Shown here piece after piece: positions 32,649 to 40,931 of a stretch of DNA of 40,999 nucleotides. This stretch comes from Lentisphaerota bacterium. Lineage in GTDB: Bacteria; Verrucomicrobiota; Lentisphaeria; Oligosphaerales; JABHEG01. The notes beneath the pieces were generated by a model. That model made no database searches and was not told the DNA's origin. It saw only the letters and a list, made by a program, of their open reading frames with translations. A program made the translations under genes and the position numbers. Within the stretch, counting starts at the first letter, position 1. Every line of letters begins with the position of its first letter. Where the stretch lies: positions 1-40,999 of the forward strand of contig JABHEG010000103.1 of NCBI GenBank assembly GCA_018676675.1, written 5' to 3'.

Positions 32649-35600
32649 ATGACCCGGTGCGTGTGCACGTTCTCTTTCCTCCTTGCCAGTGGGTTGATGG
32701 CTGGTATTCCCACCAGCTACATACGCCTGGAGGAACCGACCGCGACGACCTTTCCCTCGACCGTCGCTTGGTCGATTCTGTCAGAGAAATGGGCGATGTC
32801 GTTGCGGCCCTTGCCAGGAGGAGGGCCTCAGGTCGCTGCGGAGGCAGAGTACACGTTCACCGTTCCCGGCGAGGGAGGGGAATACGCCCTGTGGATGCGG
32901 TCATACGACCATCGCTGGTCGTCTCCGGCGACATGGCAGGTTGATGGAGGTCCCCCGAGGACGGTGGCGCCGCTTGAGGTGACCGGGACTGCCGTTGAGG
33001 CGGGGTGTTTCCGGATGGACTGGCAGAGGCTGGGGACGGTCTCGATCCCCACCGGGGAACACCGTTTGCGGGTTGACGTCTCCGGGAAGCGTCCCCAGAA
33101 TGACTATCCCTATTTCGTCCTCGACGTCATCCTACTGGTCAGAGGAGGGGGGTACACGCCAACCGGGCCTGGGTGCCCTGATCTGGACGTGGACCGGCGG
33201 GCGGGCGCGACCCGGGAGGCGGTCCATGCCTCGGCACTTGCGGACAAGGCTGCTCTCCTGGACCGCATCGTTGAGATTCGCCGGCGTTGTCTCGAAGAGA
33301 CGCTTGCGGCGATGGCGGATCTTGACCGGCTCGGCGAGGAACTGAGCGCCGCGATTGGCCGCGAAATGCTGTTCAGGGAGCCGTTGGTTGCCCGGCTGCA
33401 TGGCGCGGTGGATGAGGCGGAAATCCGCGATGGCAAGCTCCAAGTGGTGTCTCAATGGAACCGCTCGTTCTCCAGTGACATATGGGTTGGCTGGGCCCAA
33501 CAGGGAGCGCTCTACGCCGGGGATGTTCTCGAGGCGCCCGATCCCAACCGACTGACGTGTCCCATCCCTGCGAACTTGCCTGCCGGTGATTTGATCGTTC
33601 ATCTTGTGCCAATCGGGCGTGCTGTCATGGCACATCCCACAGTCTCCGTGCGTGTGCCTCCGACGTTGGCAACGGATCGTGCAAGGGCCAGCGCTTGGGG
33701 AATCTATCGGGACGGGCTTGATCTGCTACATCCCTGGCAGGTCAGTTCAGGTGGGATGCTGCTCTGGGAAGGCAAGCCCTATTATCCGGTTGGCGGCATG
33801 GTCAATTCCGGGATCACCTGGCAGACGCGCGGCGGGGAAGCGGACGACACGCCGCTGATTCGCAACGCACTGCGATTGGCGAAGCGCCAGTTCGAGACAT
33901 TGGCCGATTATGGACTGAAGGACATCTTCTTCAACGGGTGCTTCGTGCGAGTCAATCCGAATGCGTTTAACCGTCTTCTCCGACTCGCCGAAGACCACGG
34001 GATGCGCTACGGCATTCATGTGTCGAGCATGCCGGAGCTGACCAGCATGGGGTTCCACCGTGGGGCAGACTACGTGGTGGACGTCCCGGCAGGAGTCCAC
34101 GAGGCCCGGATCACGGTGGAGGTGGACGCGAAGCGGATCAGAGGGAGGCACCGCTGTCTCTGGGCACTGGTCGATGGCGAAGGGGAGCCCGTGGGAAGTT
34201 CGGTCGGCACGATGCATGTCTCCGGAGGCAATGCGGAAGATGAAACTCGACTGACGATGAGAATCGCGTTCCGGCAACCGACGGGGGAGGGGATGCGTGT
34301 CGTGTTCCTGCCTGAGTTGCCGATGTCTCGTCGTGAGCCAAGTGGGTACTATGCCGGGATTGATCACTACATCCGTCGCGTCCACGAGACCTATGGACAG
34401 CTTGCCCTTGGGCCGAACCTTCGGCTCTGGCTGGATCCCTTCCAGAATGAGATGCACGCCACGTTCACGAGCGTCTGCAGCGATCCCCGGTTCCAGGCTG
34501 AGTACCGTGCGTTTCTGAGCGCAACATATGCAGGAAATGCGGTTCTGCTGAACGAGAGCTGGCAACCTGTGGGTGAAGGGGATCGGGTGGGGACATTTGA
34601 GGTCGCCTCTCGTCTCATCCCGATTCAGCGCAGTGCTTCCGGTTACGCGATGGTTGACTCGGAGACGGGCCGGCTCCATCGGTTTCGAGTGGGAACCGGA
34701 GACTGTGTGCGTGATCTGGCCGAGTTCCGAGGCCGCGTCTGTGAGCGCTTCATCACTCGAATGGCTGACGAGCTGAAACGCATTGCCAACGTTCCGGTCG
34801 TGCTCAAACACAACCTCTGGTTCAGTGATTGGTTCGTCAACCCTCGGGCCGCCGGGGGACTGGATGGTGTTGGCTTCGAGTCTTACTGCTACGGCGACAG
34901 CCTGGCGTTCCACAACTCCCTGGTGACCTATTCTGAAGCGTTGAACGCAGGACGACATCAGTGGTCACTGGTGACGGAGACTTCGCCCGCGGCATTTGAT
35001 GGGCAGAAGGACTACGTGGGCTACATCGACCGGCTGCAGCTGCTGCACGACATGGATCTGCTGACCTACTATGGTGCAAAGGGCTTCTACACATTCGGCT
35101 TCTCTTTCCTGCCGGGGCCTTTCAAAGTCACTGAACTGCTGCGGGACACGCGTCAGTTGGAGTGGCTCTGTTCGCATGGGAAGATCCTCTCTGCTGCGTC
35201 GGAGCGGCTGGTGCGGTACCGCCCGGAGGTCTATGGCTGGTATCCCGTGTATCTGCACGAACAGGAGGTGCTCGGAGAACCCCCGCCGGCGTACGCCATG
35301 GATGGGCATTACACCGGGGTGCCCACACAGATTCGGCAGGCGCCTGATCGGCGCTGGATTGTTCCTGCGTTGCGCCCGGACGCCGACTGGCATGGCTTGT
35401 TGGTGCCGGAAAGCCTGGTGACGGCACGACAGGCAGAAGGCCTGAGGAGAACGCCGCCAACCTGTCCCGTTTCATGGTTGGGGACTCTCTCCGGAGGCGG
35501 AAGAAGGGCTCTGCTGGACGGCTCTACCGCCCACGGCGTGGGAGTGATCGACCCGGAAACTCCGTGCCCGACGCTCGATGAGTTCCGGCGTGATGTGCTT

Positions 35601-36581
35601 GGCTACCGTGTCTTCCAGACGCGCGATCTAAACGGCCACACACTGCCGGATGGTCGCCTCCGGCTCTGGACGTGTGTCGAGAAGACCCACGCGGAACTTG
35701 TGCTGCCCGGGAGGGGCGAGGCCTGGAACCTGGCAGGAGACACCATAGCTGGGACGGGCCGCCCGGATGGAACTCAATGTGTGCCTTTGGTGCGCCCGGA
35801 GTACCGACAGCACACTGAAGATCGTCCTGACTACCTGACCCATGGCTACTTCCACCCGGATTCGGGCCAGCCCGAGATGGTCGTGGTGTCCGGGGCCGGC
35901 GTGGAGGACATACTGAAGCTCAATGCCCCTGTCCGTGATCGGTGGTTGCCCGAAGGAGTAGATCCTACTGACATTCTGTGCTGGCAGGAGGCGGAGAATC
36001 CCGCAAAAACAACGTTCACACAGCCGCGACTGGAAGGCTACAGCCGGTACAGCGGAGGAACGGCCATTGGGATCAATACGCATTTCGCCCCTTCAGCGAG
36101 AAGGGCCTTTACAGCCGACTACACACTGGAAACTCCGGCCTGTGACGATGCCGTCCTGTGGTTGCGGCGCATGCTCTTTCCCGCTTCCGCCATCAGCATT
36201 GAGCTGGACGGAAGGACGGTCGCTACGTTCGCCCTGGGCGACGAGATGACCGACCTCCTGCATCTCAACCCGTGGAGTGCAGGCCTTGGGGTAGCGAATC
36301 TGCAGGTAGGGTGGAGCCGGGCTGAAATCGGTGATCTGAGGGCCGGCCCGCACATGCTTCGCCTGGTGGTGGACCCGCGTAGCCTGAAGACACTCACCGA
36401 GGTCGACACACGATTGATGGGGGCGGATGCGGCAAAGCGGGTGGGCGGCCTCAAACACGGGCGTAGTCTGCGCTGCATCCAGGTCGATGCCATTATGCTG
36501 ACGCGATTGCCCTCGCCTGAGCGGGGGAGAATGCATCCGGGGAGAGGTCACCGAATGGCACCGCCTCCCACATCGAGATGA
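32649..36581 (+). CDS. Large secreted glycosidase, clan GH-A-like barrel flanked by two carbohydrate-binding-type domains
   Basis: The 1310-residue protein starts at ATG 32649 with GGAGG five bases upstream and has an N-terminal signal peptide (TRCVCTFSFLLASGLMAG). Residues 24-167 look like a beta-sandwich binding module, as does a similar domain at about 1112-1290 starting WQEAENP. Between them residues of about 378-870 form a TIM-barrel glycosidase resembling beta-galactosidase-type clan GH-A enzymes. FQNE601 has the N-E dyad expected of an acid/base, and E777 (VTETSPAAF) or E744 (GFESYCYG) is a candidate nucleophile. A degenerate amidotransferase-like part may follow the barrel. It likely works in the periplasm or outside the cell, unlike the other hydrolases here. 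Substrate unknown. Confidence 0.7.
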   Translation: MTRCVCTFSFLLASGLMAGIPTSYIRLEEPTATTFPSTVAWSILSEKWAMSLRPLPGGGPQVAAEAEYTFTVPGEGGEYALWMRSYDHRWSSPATWQVDGGPPRTVAPLEVTGTAVEAGCFRMDWQRLGTVSIPTGEHRLRVDVSGKRPQNDYPYFVLDVILLVRGGGYTPTGPGCPDLDVDRRAGATREAVHASALADKAALLDRIVEIRRRCLEETLAAMADLDRLGEELSAAIGREMLFREPLVARLHGAVDEAEIRDGKLQVVSQWNRSFSSDIWVGWAQQGALYAGDVLEAPDPNRLTCPIPANLPAGDLIVHLVPIGRAVMAHPTVSVRVPPTLATDRARASAWGIYRDGLDLLHPWQVSSGGMLLWEGKPYYPVGGMVNSGITWQTRGGEADDTPLIRNALRLAKRQFETLADYGLKDIFFNGCFVRVNPNAFNRLLRLAEDHGMRYGIHVSSMPELTSMGFHRGADYVVDVPAGVHEARITVEVDAKRIRGRHRCLWALVDGEGEPVGSSVGTMHVSGGNAEDETRLTMRIAFRQPTGEGMRVVFLPELPMSRREPSGYYAGIDHYIRRVHETYGQLALGPNLRLWLDPFQNEMHATFTSVCSDPRFQAEYRAFLSATYAGNAVLLNESWQPVGEGDRVGTFEVASRLIPIQRSASGYAMVDSETGRLHRFRVGTGDCVRDLAEFRGRVCERFITRMADELKRIANVPVVLKHNLWFSDWFVNPRAAGGLDGVGFESYCYGDSLAFHNSLVTYSEALNAGRHQWSLVTETSPAAFDGQKDYVGYIDRLQLLHDMDLLTYYGAKGFYTFGFSFLPGPFKVTELLRDTRQLEWLCSHGKILSAASERLVRYRPEVYGWYPVYLHEQEVLGEPPPAYAMDGHYTGVPTQIRQAPDRRWIVPALRPDADWHGLLVPESLVTARQAEGLRRTPPTCPVSWLGTLSGGGRRALLDGSTAHGVGVIDPETPCPTLDEFRRDVLGYRVFQTRDLNGHTLPDGRLRLWTCVEKTHAELVLPGRGEAWNLAGDTIAGTGRPDGTQCVPLVRPEYRQHTEDRPDYLTHGYFHPDSGQPEMVVVSGAGVEDILKLNAPVRDRWLPEGVDPTDILCWQEAENPAKTTFTQPRLEGYSRYSGGTAIGINTHFAPSARRAFTADYTLETPACDDAVLWLRRMLFPASAISIELDGRTVATFALGDEMTDLLHLNPWSAGLGVANLQVGWSRAEIGDLRAGPHMLRLVVDPRSLKTLTEVDTRLMGADAAKRVGGLKHGRSLRCIQVDAIMLTRLPSPERGRMHPGRGHRMAPPPTSR

Positions 36582-36632
36582 CGTGCAGTCAATGTGACGT
36601 CATAGGTCACGCACCGGACTTGCCGATCGCTC

Positions 36633-37061
36633 TCAGTGGCGGTCGGGTCCAGAACTGTGTCCCTGTTGCCGCTTGATGAACGCTCTGTCCGCCGGGGCGA
36701 TGGCGATGGTTGCCATCTCCTCGGGAGTAAACCAGCCCACCAGTTGGTCTTCGTTGCCACGCTCCGGAGCCTGCATCTCGAGCTCACAGGCCATGAAATG
36801 AAGCCGGATGGTCTTGCTCGGGTAGGCGTGGGAGATGGTGTCGATGCAGTTGCCGGCGGCGACGATGACGGCCAGTTCCTCCAGAATCTCTCGCTCGATA
36901 CAAGCTCGGAGAGACTCTCCCGGATGGATTTTTCCACCCGGGAATTCCCACATCCCGGCTAGATGGCTCCCGGAAGGGCGTTGGGCAAGAAGAAAGGCAT
37001 CACCGCGACGAATGACCGCAGCACACACATCAATGGGGACAGTCTTCGGGCGGTTGCCCAT
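36633..37061 (-). CDS. Nudix hydrolase (MutT/8-oxo-dGTPase type)
   Basis: The 142-residue protein has a Nudix box at 43-65: G43, E49, R57, E58, E61 and E62 in the expected spacing (GKIHPGE then REILEEL). The Gly of EExGU is Ala64. The preceding WEFPGGK and the start SGSHLAGMWEF in the same region match MutT. It likely cleans oxidised nucleotides or hydrolyses a nucleoside diphosphate derivative. It is 14 bases downstream of pal on the same strand and was probably cotranscribed. Start ATG 37061. Confidence 0.92.
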   Translation of the reverse strand: MGNRPKTVPIDVCAAVIRRGDAFLLAQRPSGSHLAGMWEFPGGKIHPGESLRACIEREILEELAVIVAAGNCIDTISHAYPSKTIRLHFMACELEMQAPERGNEDQLVGWFTPEEMATIAIAPADRAFIKRQQGHSSGPDRH

Positions 37062-37075
37062 GATTCGCTTCGACG

Positions 37076-37672
37076 TTACTGGCGAATCCCGATGACGAAC
37101 TCGGCCCGCCGGTTCTCCTGATGGCCACCCTCGCCTTCGGCCCCGACCTTTCGCGGTCGTTCTTCGCCGTAGCTGATCGTCTCAAGGCGCGTACCCTCAA
37201 TGCCCAGAGAGATGAGGTAGTCACGGACAACGAGGGCGCGGCATTCGCCGAGGGCGCGGTTGTATTCGTCGCTGCCTCGTTCGTCACAGTGACCTTCCAC
37301 CACGACCGAGTAGGTAGGGTGCTCCAGCAGGTGTTTGCCCAACCCGTCCAGCTTGGGACGCTCGGCAGGGCCGATGGCGGCGCTGTCGTAGGCGAAGAAG
37401 ACGACCACATCGGCCCAGCGCTCCGTGGTCTGCTCGATCGTTCCTCTTCCACCTTCCGGCGTGACCAGAGTGTCCTTGTTGTCCTTCCAGCCGTCTACAT
37501 CTGGGAGATCAACCGCCTTGACCAGCGGCATGTCAAGCACATCCCCGCCTCGCCTCGGCACGGGAGCATGCTGTACTCGGTAACCCGTATCCAGAACCGG
37601 CTTCCGGCAACCCGTCAAGAGAACTGCACTACACCCAAGAACCACCACGCTCCGCCACACCAGTTTCGTCAT
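37076..37672 (-). CDS. pal: Peptidoglycan-associated lipoprotein Pal, OmpA-type
   Basis: The 198-residue lipoprotein has a signal peptide ending in a lipobox L19-T20-G21-C22. Residues 90-195 are an OmpA C-terminal domain with FFAYDSAAIGP, VVVEGHCDERGSDEYN and a following RA-VVRDYL helix, which binds peptidoglycan; the GHCDERGS segment is the typical Pal form. Tol-Pal keeps the outer membrane attached during division, but no tol gene lies nearby. ATG 37672 follows GAGGGA. A promoter sits at 37747-37774. This gene is evidence for an outer membrane. Confidence 0.92.
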   Translation of the reverse strand: MTKLVWRSVVVLGCSAVLLTGCRKPVLDTGYRVQHAPVPRRGGDVLDMPLVKAVDLPDVDGWKDNKDTLVTPEGGRGTIEQTTERWADVVVFFAYDSAAIGPAERPKLDGLGKHLLEHPTYSVVVEGHCDERGSDEYNRALGECRALVVRDYLISLGIEGTRLETISYGEERPRKVGAEGEGGHQENRRAEFVIGIRQ

Positions 37673-37746
37673 CTCGAAGTCCCTCGCTATTCAGGAGTCA
37701 AAACACCGGGCACAATCCCGCTGTCAACGTCACACTTCTTTCAGTA

Positions 37747-37774
37747 AGTATAGTGAACAAACAACCCGATTCAA
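37747..37774 (-). promoter_or_regulatory. Promoter of pal-mutT
   Basis: On the minus strand TTGAAT (37769-37774) and TATACT (37747-37752) are separated by 16 bases. The -10 matches at five of six positions. Start near 37740 would give a leader of about 70 bases. The -35 overlaps the palindrome at 37772-37786. Confidence 0.6.
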
Positions 37775-37786
37775 ACCACCGGTTTG
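37772..37786 (-). promoter_or_regulatory. Small palindrome between the zinc-ribbon gene and pal
   Basis: CAAACC (37772-37777) and GGTTTG (37781-37786) flank ACC. It could weakly terminate the upstream zinc-ribbon transcript or act as an operator over the pal -35 element, with which it overlaps. Confidence 0.35.
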
Positions 37787-37809
37787 GGGCTTTCTCGAGA
37801 TTATCTGGG

Positions 37810-39825
37810 TCAGTCCTTTGGGGTCTGCTTTGGGAGTAGCTCGCCGTTCAGTATGTGTTGGGCGAACCACGTGGCGATATTCTGTCCGCCGGTATCGTTG
37901 TGCATGTACCAATCTGCCATCCAGCGTTTGGCGCTTCGGACGCCGTTCACTTCGAAGCGTGATCTCAGGTCGAGGGTCGGGATGTTGTGCGTGACGCAGA
38001 GGTGACGGGTGTCTCGGAGGCAGTGATCCCGTGTCGCTTCCTGTGCTCTTACCCAACGGCGAAGCATTTCCGACGGCTTCTCGCCGAGCTCGTCTTCCGG
38101 GAACACCGGGTTGGTGGTCCAGTAGAGCAACTTCGCCGGAGTCGAGGAGAGTTTTTTGAACAGACTCTCCTGGGCTTCCCCGACCTCATCATGGGCGATG
38201 TTCGGACTCCATTGTTCCGTGCGGTGGTTCAGCCGGAGCAGCGAGTCGCCGAAAGCGAATGAGAAGAGGATCAAGTCCGGCCTGAACGGCGCGACGTCAC
38301 GCGCAAACCGTTGAACGGCCTGGCGGCTCGTGCAGCGCCGGATGCCCGCGTTGACCACGGCGACTTTGAGCTTTTCACCAAGGGCCTCGTTAAGGGCCTT
38401 CTCAAGAAGAAACGGCCAGCTCTTCTCCACACTTTCCGCGGACACTGTGAGGTCGTCGCCGAATGCCACAATGCGGACATCTGCCTTCTCAACGTTGCCG
38501 ATTACATCGTATGTCAGGTGAGGGGGCCAGTGACTGATGCGGTCATCCTTTTGCCATGGGCCGTTGGGTGGCATTCTGACAATCAGGTGGTGGTCGGCGT
38601 GGAAGCGTTCAGGAGGGCGCTCCATGGCCAGTTCCTGGCCCGCGCAAGCGGTGCATCGGGTAGGCTTAACAAAGGTCTCCAGGCTGCACAGCAACTGCTC
38701 GTAGGACGACCAGTGGATGGGTTTGGCACAATGCTCGCAGGGGATCTCCTTTGGCTTGTTGGCCTGCAGGAACTCTTCGCAGCCCGGACAGCGTTTCGCG
38801 GTTGGCTCGCGTTTCCCCTGGCGTTGGTCGCGCAGCTGGTCCTCAGGTGGGTGCGACCAAGTCTTCGAGCATCCCGGCACCATGCATTCGACGTCTTGCG
38901 GCGTCAGTTCCTTGAGCTGCTTCTGGCATTCTTCACACATCCGAGGACCGGGGCGACCGCGCTTGTTCAGCCAGTCGTGCAGTTGGCTGCTCCGCGTGTA
39001 TGTCCATGTGTGGCGGCAACCGCGGACGACGCAAGGGAGCTGCCGGTCCCGGCTGTCCAAGAAGAAACGGTAGCACTCGTGGCACATTTTGCTGGGGAGC
39101 TCGCTCTCATCGCCGTTTTTCAGTTTGTACTCGAGCTGATCGTAGCGGTTGAACACCCACGTTCGCTTGCACTCATCGATCTTGCAGGGAACGTTTTGAT
39201 CCTGAAGCGTCTTGAAGGTGTCGAAGCAGGCCTGGCACATGCGTTTGGGGTGTGTCTCGATGTTCTTCCCGGCCACGATGTGCTCGAGCTGCTGGTATCT
39301 ATTCCAGTGCCAGGTTTTGTCGCAGCCATGCATTCGGCAGGTGACGGCCACGTCCTGCAGACGTTTGAGGTGGCCGAAGCAGGTTTCACAGAACCGCACC
39401 GGGGACTTACCGTCTTCACTGAGCATCTGGTCGCGTTTGCGCCACGTCCACGTGCGCTCACACCCCTTCATCCGGCAAGGGACTTCCGCATCTTTGATCT
39501 TCTTGAGATTGGCTTTACAGGCCTCGCAGAAGCCGCGTGGCGGGGTGGTATGTCCCTGTTTGGCGGCCTCGAGTTGGGCGAAGCGGTTCCAGTTCCACGT
39601 GTGCGTGCACTCAGCGGTGGAACAGACGACTTGCTTGTCGGTGAGCTTGGAGAACTCGGCGAAGCACTCGTCACACATGCGATCAGGGCGGGTCGATTTC
39701 CCTTGAGCAACATTGTGGAGGGCATCCGCCCCGGAGAATTGCCAGACGTTGTTGCATCCCCTTATGCGACAGCGGATATCTTTGTCGGGGAAGAAATCCC
39801 CGAGGCTACCGAGACTCGTGCCCAA
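37810..39825 (-). CDS. Protein with eight tandem zinc ribbons fused to an SGNH/GDSL-hydrolase-like domain
   Basis: The 671-residue product begins at TTG 39825, chosen because GAGGAG lies six bases ahead; a GTG at 39849 lacks such a site. Residues 19-394 contain eight repeats of about 49 residues. Seven have C-x4-C, then a Trp four residues later, and a closing C-x2-C (Cys pairs at 19/24+51/54, 68/73+100/103, 117/122+146/149, 163/168+197/200, 214/219+248/251, 265/270+297/300, 314/319+346/349); the eighth is C-x2-C plus C-x2-C (363/366+391/394). Each can bind one zinc. Residues 449-662 are an SGNH hydrolase fold (FGDDLTVS, VVNAGI, PDLILFSFAFG, HNDTGG), but the GDSL serine is Asp458, so ordinary esterase activity is unlikely. 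No signal peptide. It has a strong promoter. Function unknown. Confidence 0.85.
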   Translation of the reverse strand: MGTSLGSLGDFFPDKDIRCRIRGCNNVWQFSGADALHNVAQGKSTRPDRMCDECFAEFSKLTDKQVVCSTAECTHTWNWNRFAQLEAAKQGHTTPPRGFCEACKANLKKIKDAEVPCRMKGCERTWTWRKRDQMLSEDGKSPVRFCETCFGHLKRLQDVAVTCRMHGCDKTWHWNRYQQLEHIVAGKNIETHPKRMCQACFDTFKTLQDQNVPCKIDECKRTWVFNRYDQLEYKLKNGDESELPSKMCHECYRFFLDSRDRQLPCVVRGCRHTWTYTRSSQLHDWLNKRGRPGPRMCEECQKQLKELTPQDVECMVPGCSKTWSHPPEDQLRDQRQGKREPTAKRCPGCEEFLQANKPKEIPCEHCAKPIHWSSYEQLLCSLETFVKPTRCTACAGQELAMERPPERFHADHHLIVRMPPNGPWQKDDRISHWPPHLTYDVIGNVEKADVRIVAFGDDLTVSAESVEKSWPFLLEKALNEALGEKLKVAVVNAGIRRCTSRQAVQRFARDVAPFRPDLILFSFAFGDSLLRLNHRTEQWSPNIAHDEVGEAQESLFKKLSSTPAKLLYWTTNPVFPEDELGEKPSEMLRRWVRAQEATRDHCLRDTRHLCVTHNIPTLDLRSRFEVNGVRSAKRWMADWYMHNDTGGQNIATWFAQHILNGELLPKQTPKD

Positions 39826-39893
39826 TGTTCTCTCCTCAGACTCACACACATCGCATCGCAGGGGAACTGCGACTCAGACCTTTGCAGCGCTGT

Positions 39894-39921
39894 ATGATAC
39901 CCAATTCGTAGGGGATTTCAA
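39894..39921 (-). promoter_or_regulatory. Near-consensus promoter of the zinc-ribbon gene
   Basis: On the minus strand TTGAAA (39916-39921) and TATCAT (39894-39899) lie 16 bases apart, each matching consensus at five of six positions. Start near 39887 gives a leader of about 60 bases before TTG 39825. Spacing equals that of the sigma-gene and pal promoters. Confidence 0.65.
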
Positions 39922-40064
39922 TCTCCCGGACAAGCTCCTGCGGGGGCTGACAGGCTTTCATGCCGTTGGGCGTAAGGGAGTGCCCGTGATATGCTACTGC
40001 TCCGCCTTTCGGTTTTGCCGGAACCCGGAACCATCATTGGACAGGTTGGGAGCTCGTTTTTCCC

Positions 40065-40406
40065 ATGGAAGACACGCCGGAACGCGCCTTGGCCCGAACC
40101 TTGGTGGAGATCGCCCGAATGCACATGCCGTTCGGGAAATTCGGGCCCAGGAGTTTCCCTCCCCGGGGGATTCCTATCTACGATCTCCCCTATGAATACC
40201 TTGCCTACTTCGAACGCAAGGGATTCCCGAGTGGCAGACTGGGTGAGCTCCTGCGGTTCATCTACTTGGCCAAACGGGATGGGGCGGACGGCATGTTCGA
40301 TCCGTTGCGAGCTCGCGCCGGGGGGCGCACGTCACTGCGGCAGCCCAAACAGAGGCGTTGGGCATTCGACGGTGATGATTGCGAACAGAAGGAAAAGGAC
40401 TCTTGA
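40065..40406 (+). CDS. DUF3820-family protein
   Basis: The 113-residue protein has the MPFGKFG segment followed by IYDLPYEYLAYFERKGFPSGRLGELL, the pattern of DUF3820 (also called putative quorum-sensing-regulated virulence factor), normally about 70 residues. The last 30 residues are a basic, probably disordered tail (GGRTSLRQPKQRR). The biochemical role of the family is not settled. ATG 40065 has GGGAG 12 bases upstream. It is divergent from the zinc-ribbon gene across 239 bases. Confidence 0.8.
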   Translation: MEDTPERALARTLVEIARMHMPFGKFGPRSFPPRGIPIYDLPYEYLAYFERKGFPSGRLGELLRFIYLAKRDGADGMFDPLRARAGGRTSLRQPKQRRWAFDGDDCEQKEKDS

Positions 40407-40579
40407 CGGTAGTGTGGGCTCCGCCCCAACGTGGTGTCAGACAGCTGGTCTTGAACTGAGTGGGAGGCCGGAGTAGCAGGTCGACGTTTCACTCGACTGC
40501 CCGATTCGCGACCGATTCACTGTGCCTGCACCCTCGTCATCTCTCAAGGCCCCGGATCATGTTGTTCTCGGCTGCCGCT

Positions 40580-40861
40580 CTAGAGTAGGTCAACGGCGAT
40601 GTGCGCGATTGGAGTTGGGTGTCTGATCCGGAGTTTTGAGTGCAGATCGGCTCGCAGGTGTCCCGCATAGATCGTTGTCCCTGCCCGCTGTACCGGCCAG
40701 TTGAAGGACTGGATCTTCTTCAAGATGATGTATTCCCGGACCGCCTGAGCTACGTCAACTCGAAGGCGAGGAATGAAGAAAGATGCGAAAGCCCATAGGG
40801 CTTGCCCTACCGTGATCTCGGGCGCCTTCTCTTCGCGGACAAGGTCGCAGATTCGGTTCAC
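40580..40861 (-). CDS. Uncharacterised small protein, 93 residues
   Basis: The frame starts at GTG 40861 with GGAGG four bases upstream, a strong ribosome site that argues for a real gene. No family is recognised. The protein has a helix-forming middle (VAQAVREYIILKKIQSF) and is moderately basic. It lies 70 bases after the possible end of another minus-strand gene at the window edge. Confidence 0.5.
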   Translation of the reverse strand: MNRICDLVREEKAPEITVGQALWAFASFFIPRLRVDVAQAVREYIILKKIQSFNWPVQRAGTTIYAGHLRADLHSKLRIRHPTPIAHIAVDLL

Positions 40862-40931
40862 CTAGCCTCCGGAAAATGTGCTTGGTTGGGGAATTTGGCC
40901 GCGCAATCTGGCTTTCTCTGTCAGAGCGGTT

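Noticed and set aside
33747..34958. Minus-strand open frame of 403 codons
   Set aside because: Antisense to the middle of the secreted glycosidase; no family features.
36623..36646. Hairpin at the mutT stop
   Set aside because: It has a wobble or mismatch depending on the strand, an 8-base loop and no T-run; too weak to call a terminator.
38311..39897. Long plus-strand open frame of 528 codons across the zinc-ribbon gene
   Set aside because: It is antisense to eight regularly spaced Cys repeats; the opposite strand has the conserved motifs, ribosome site and promoter.
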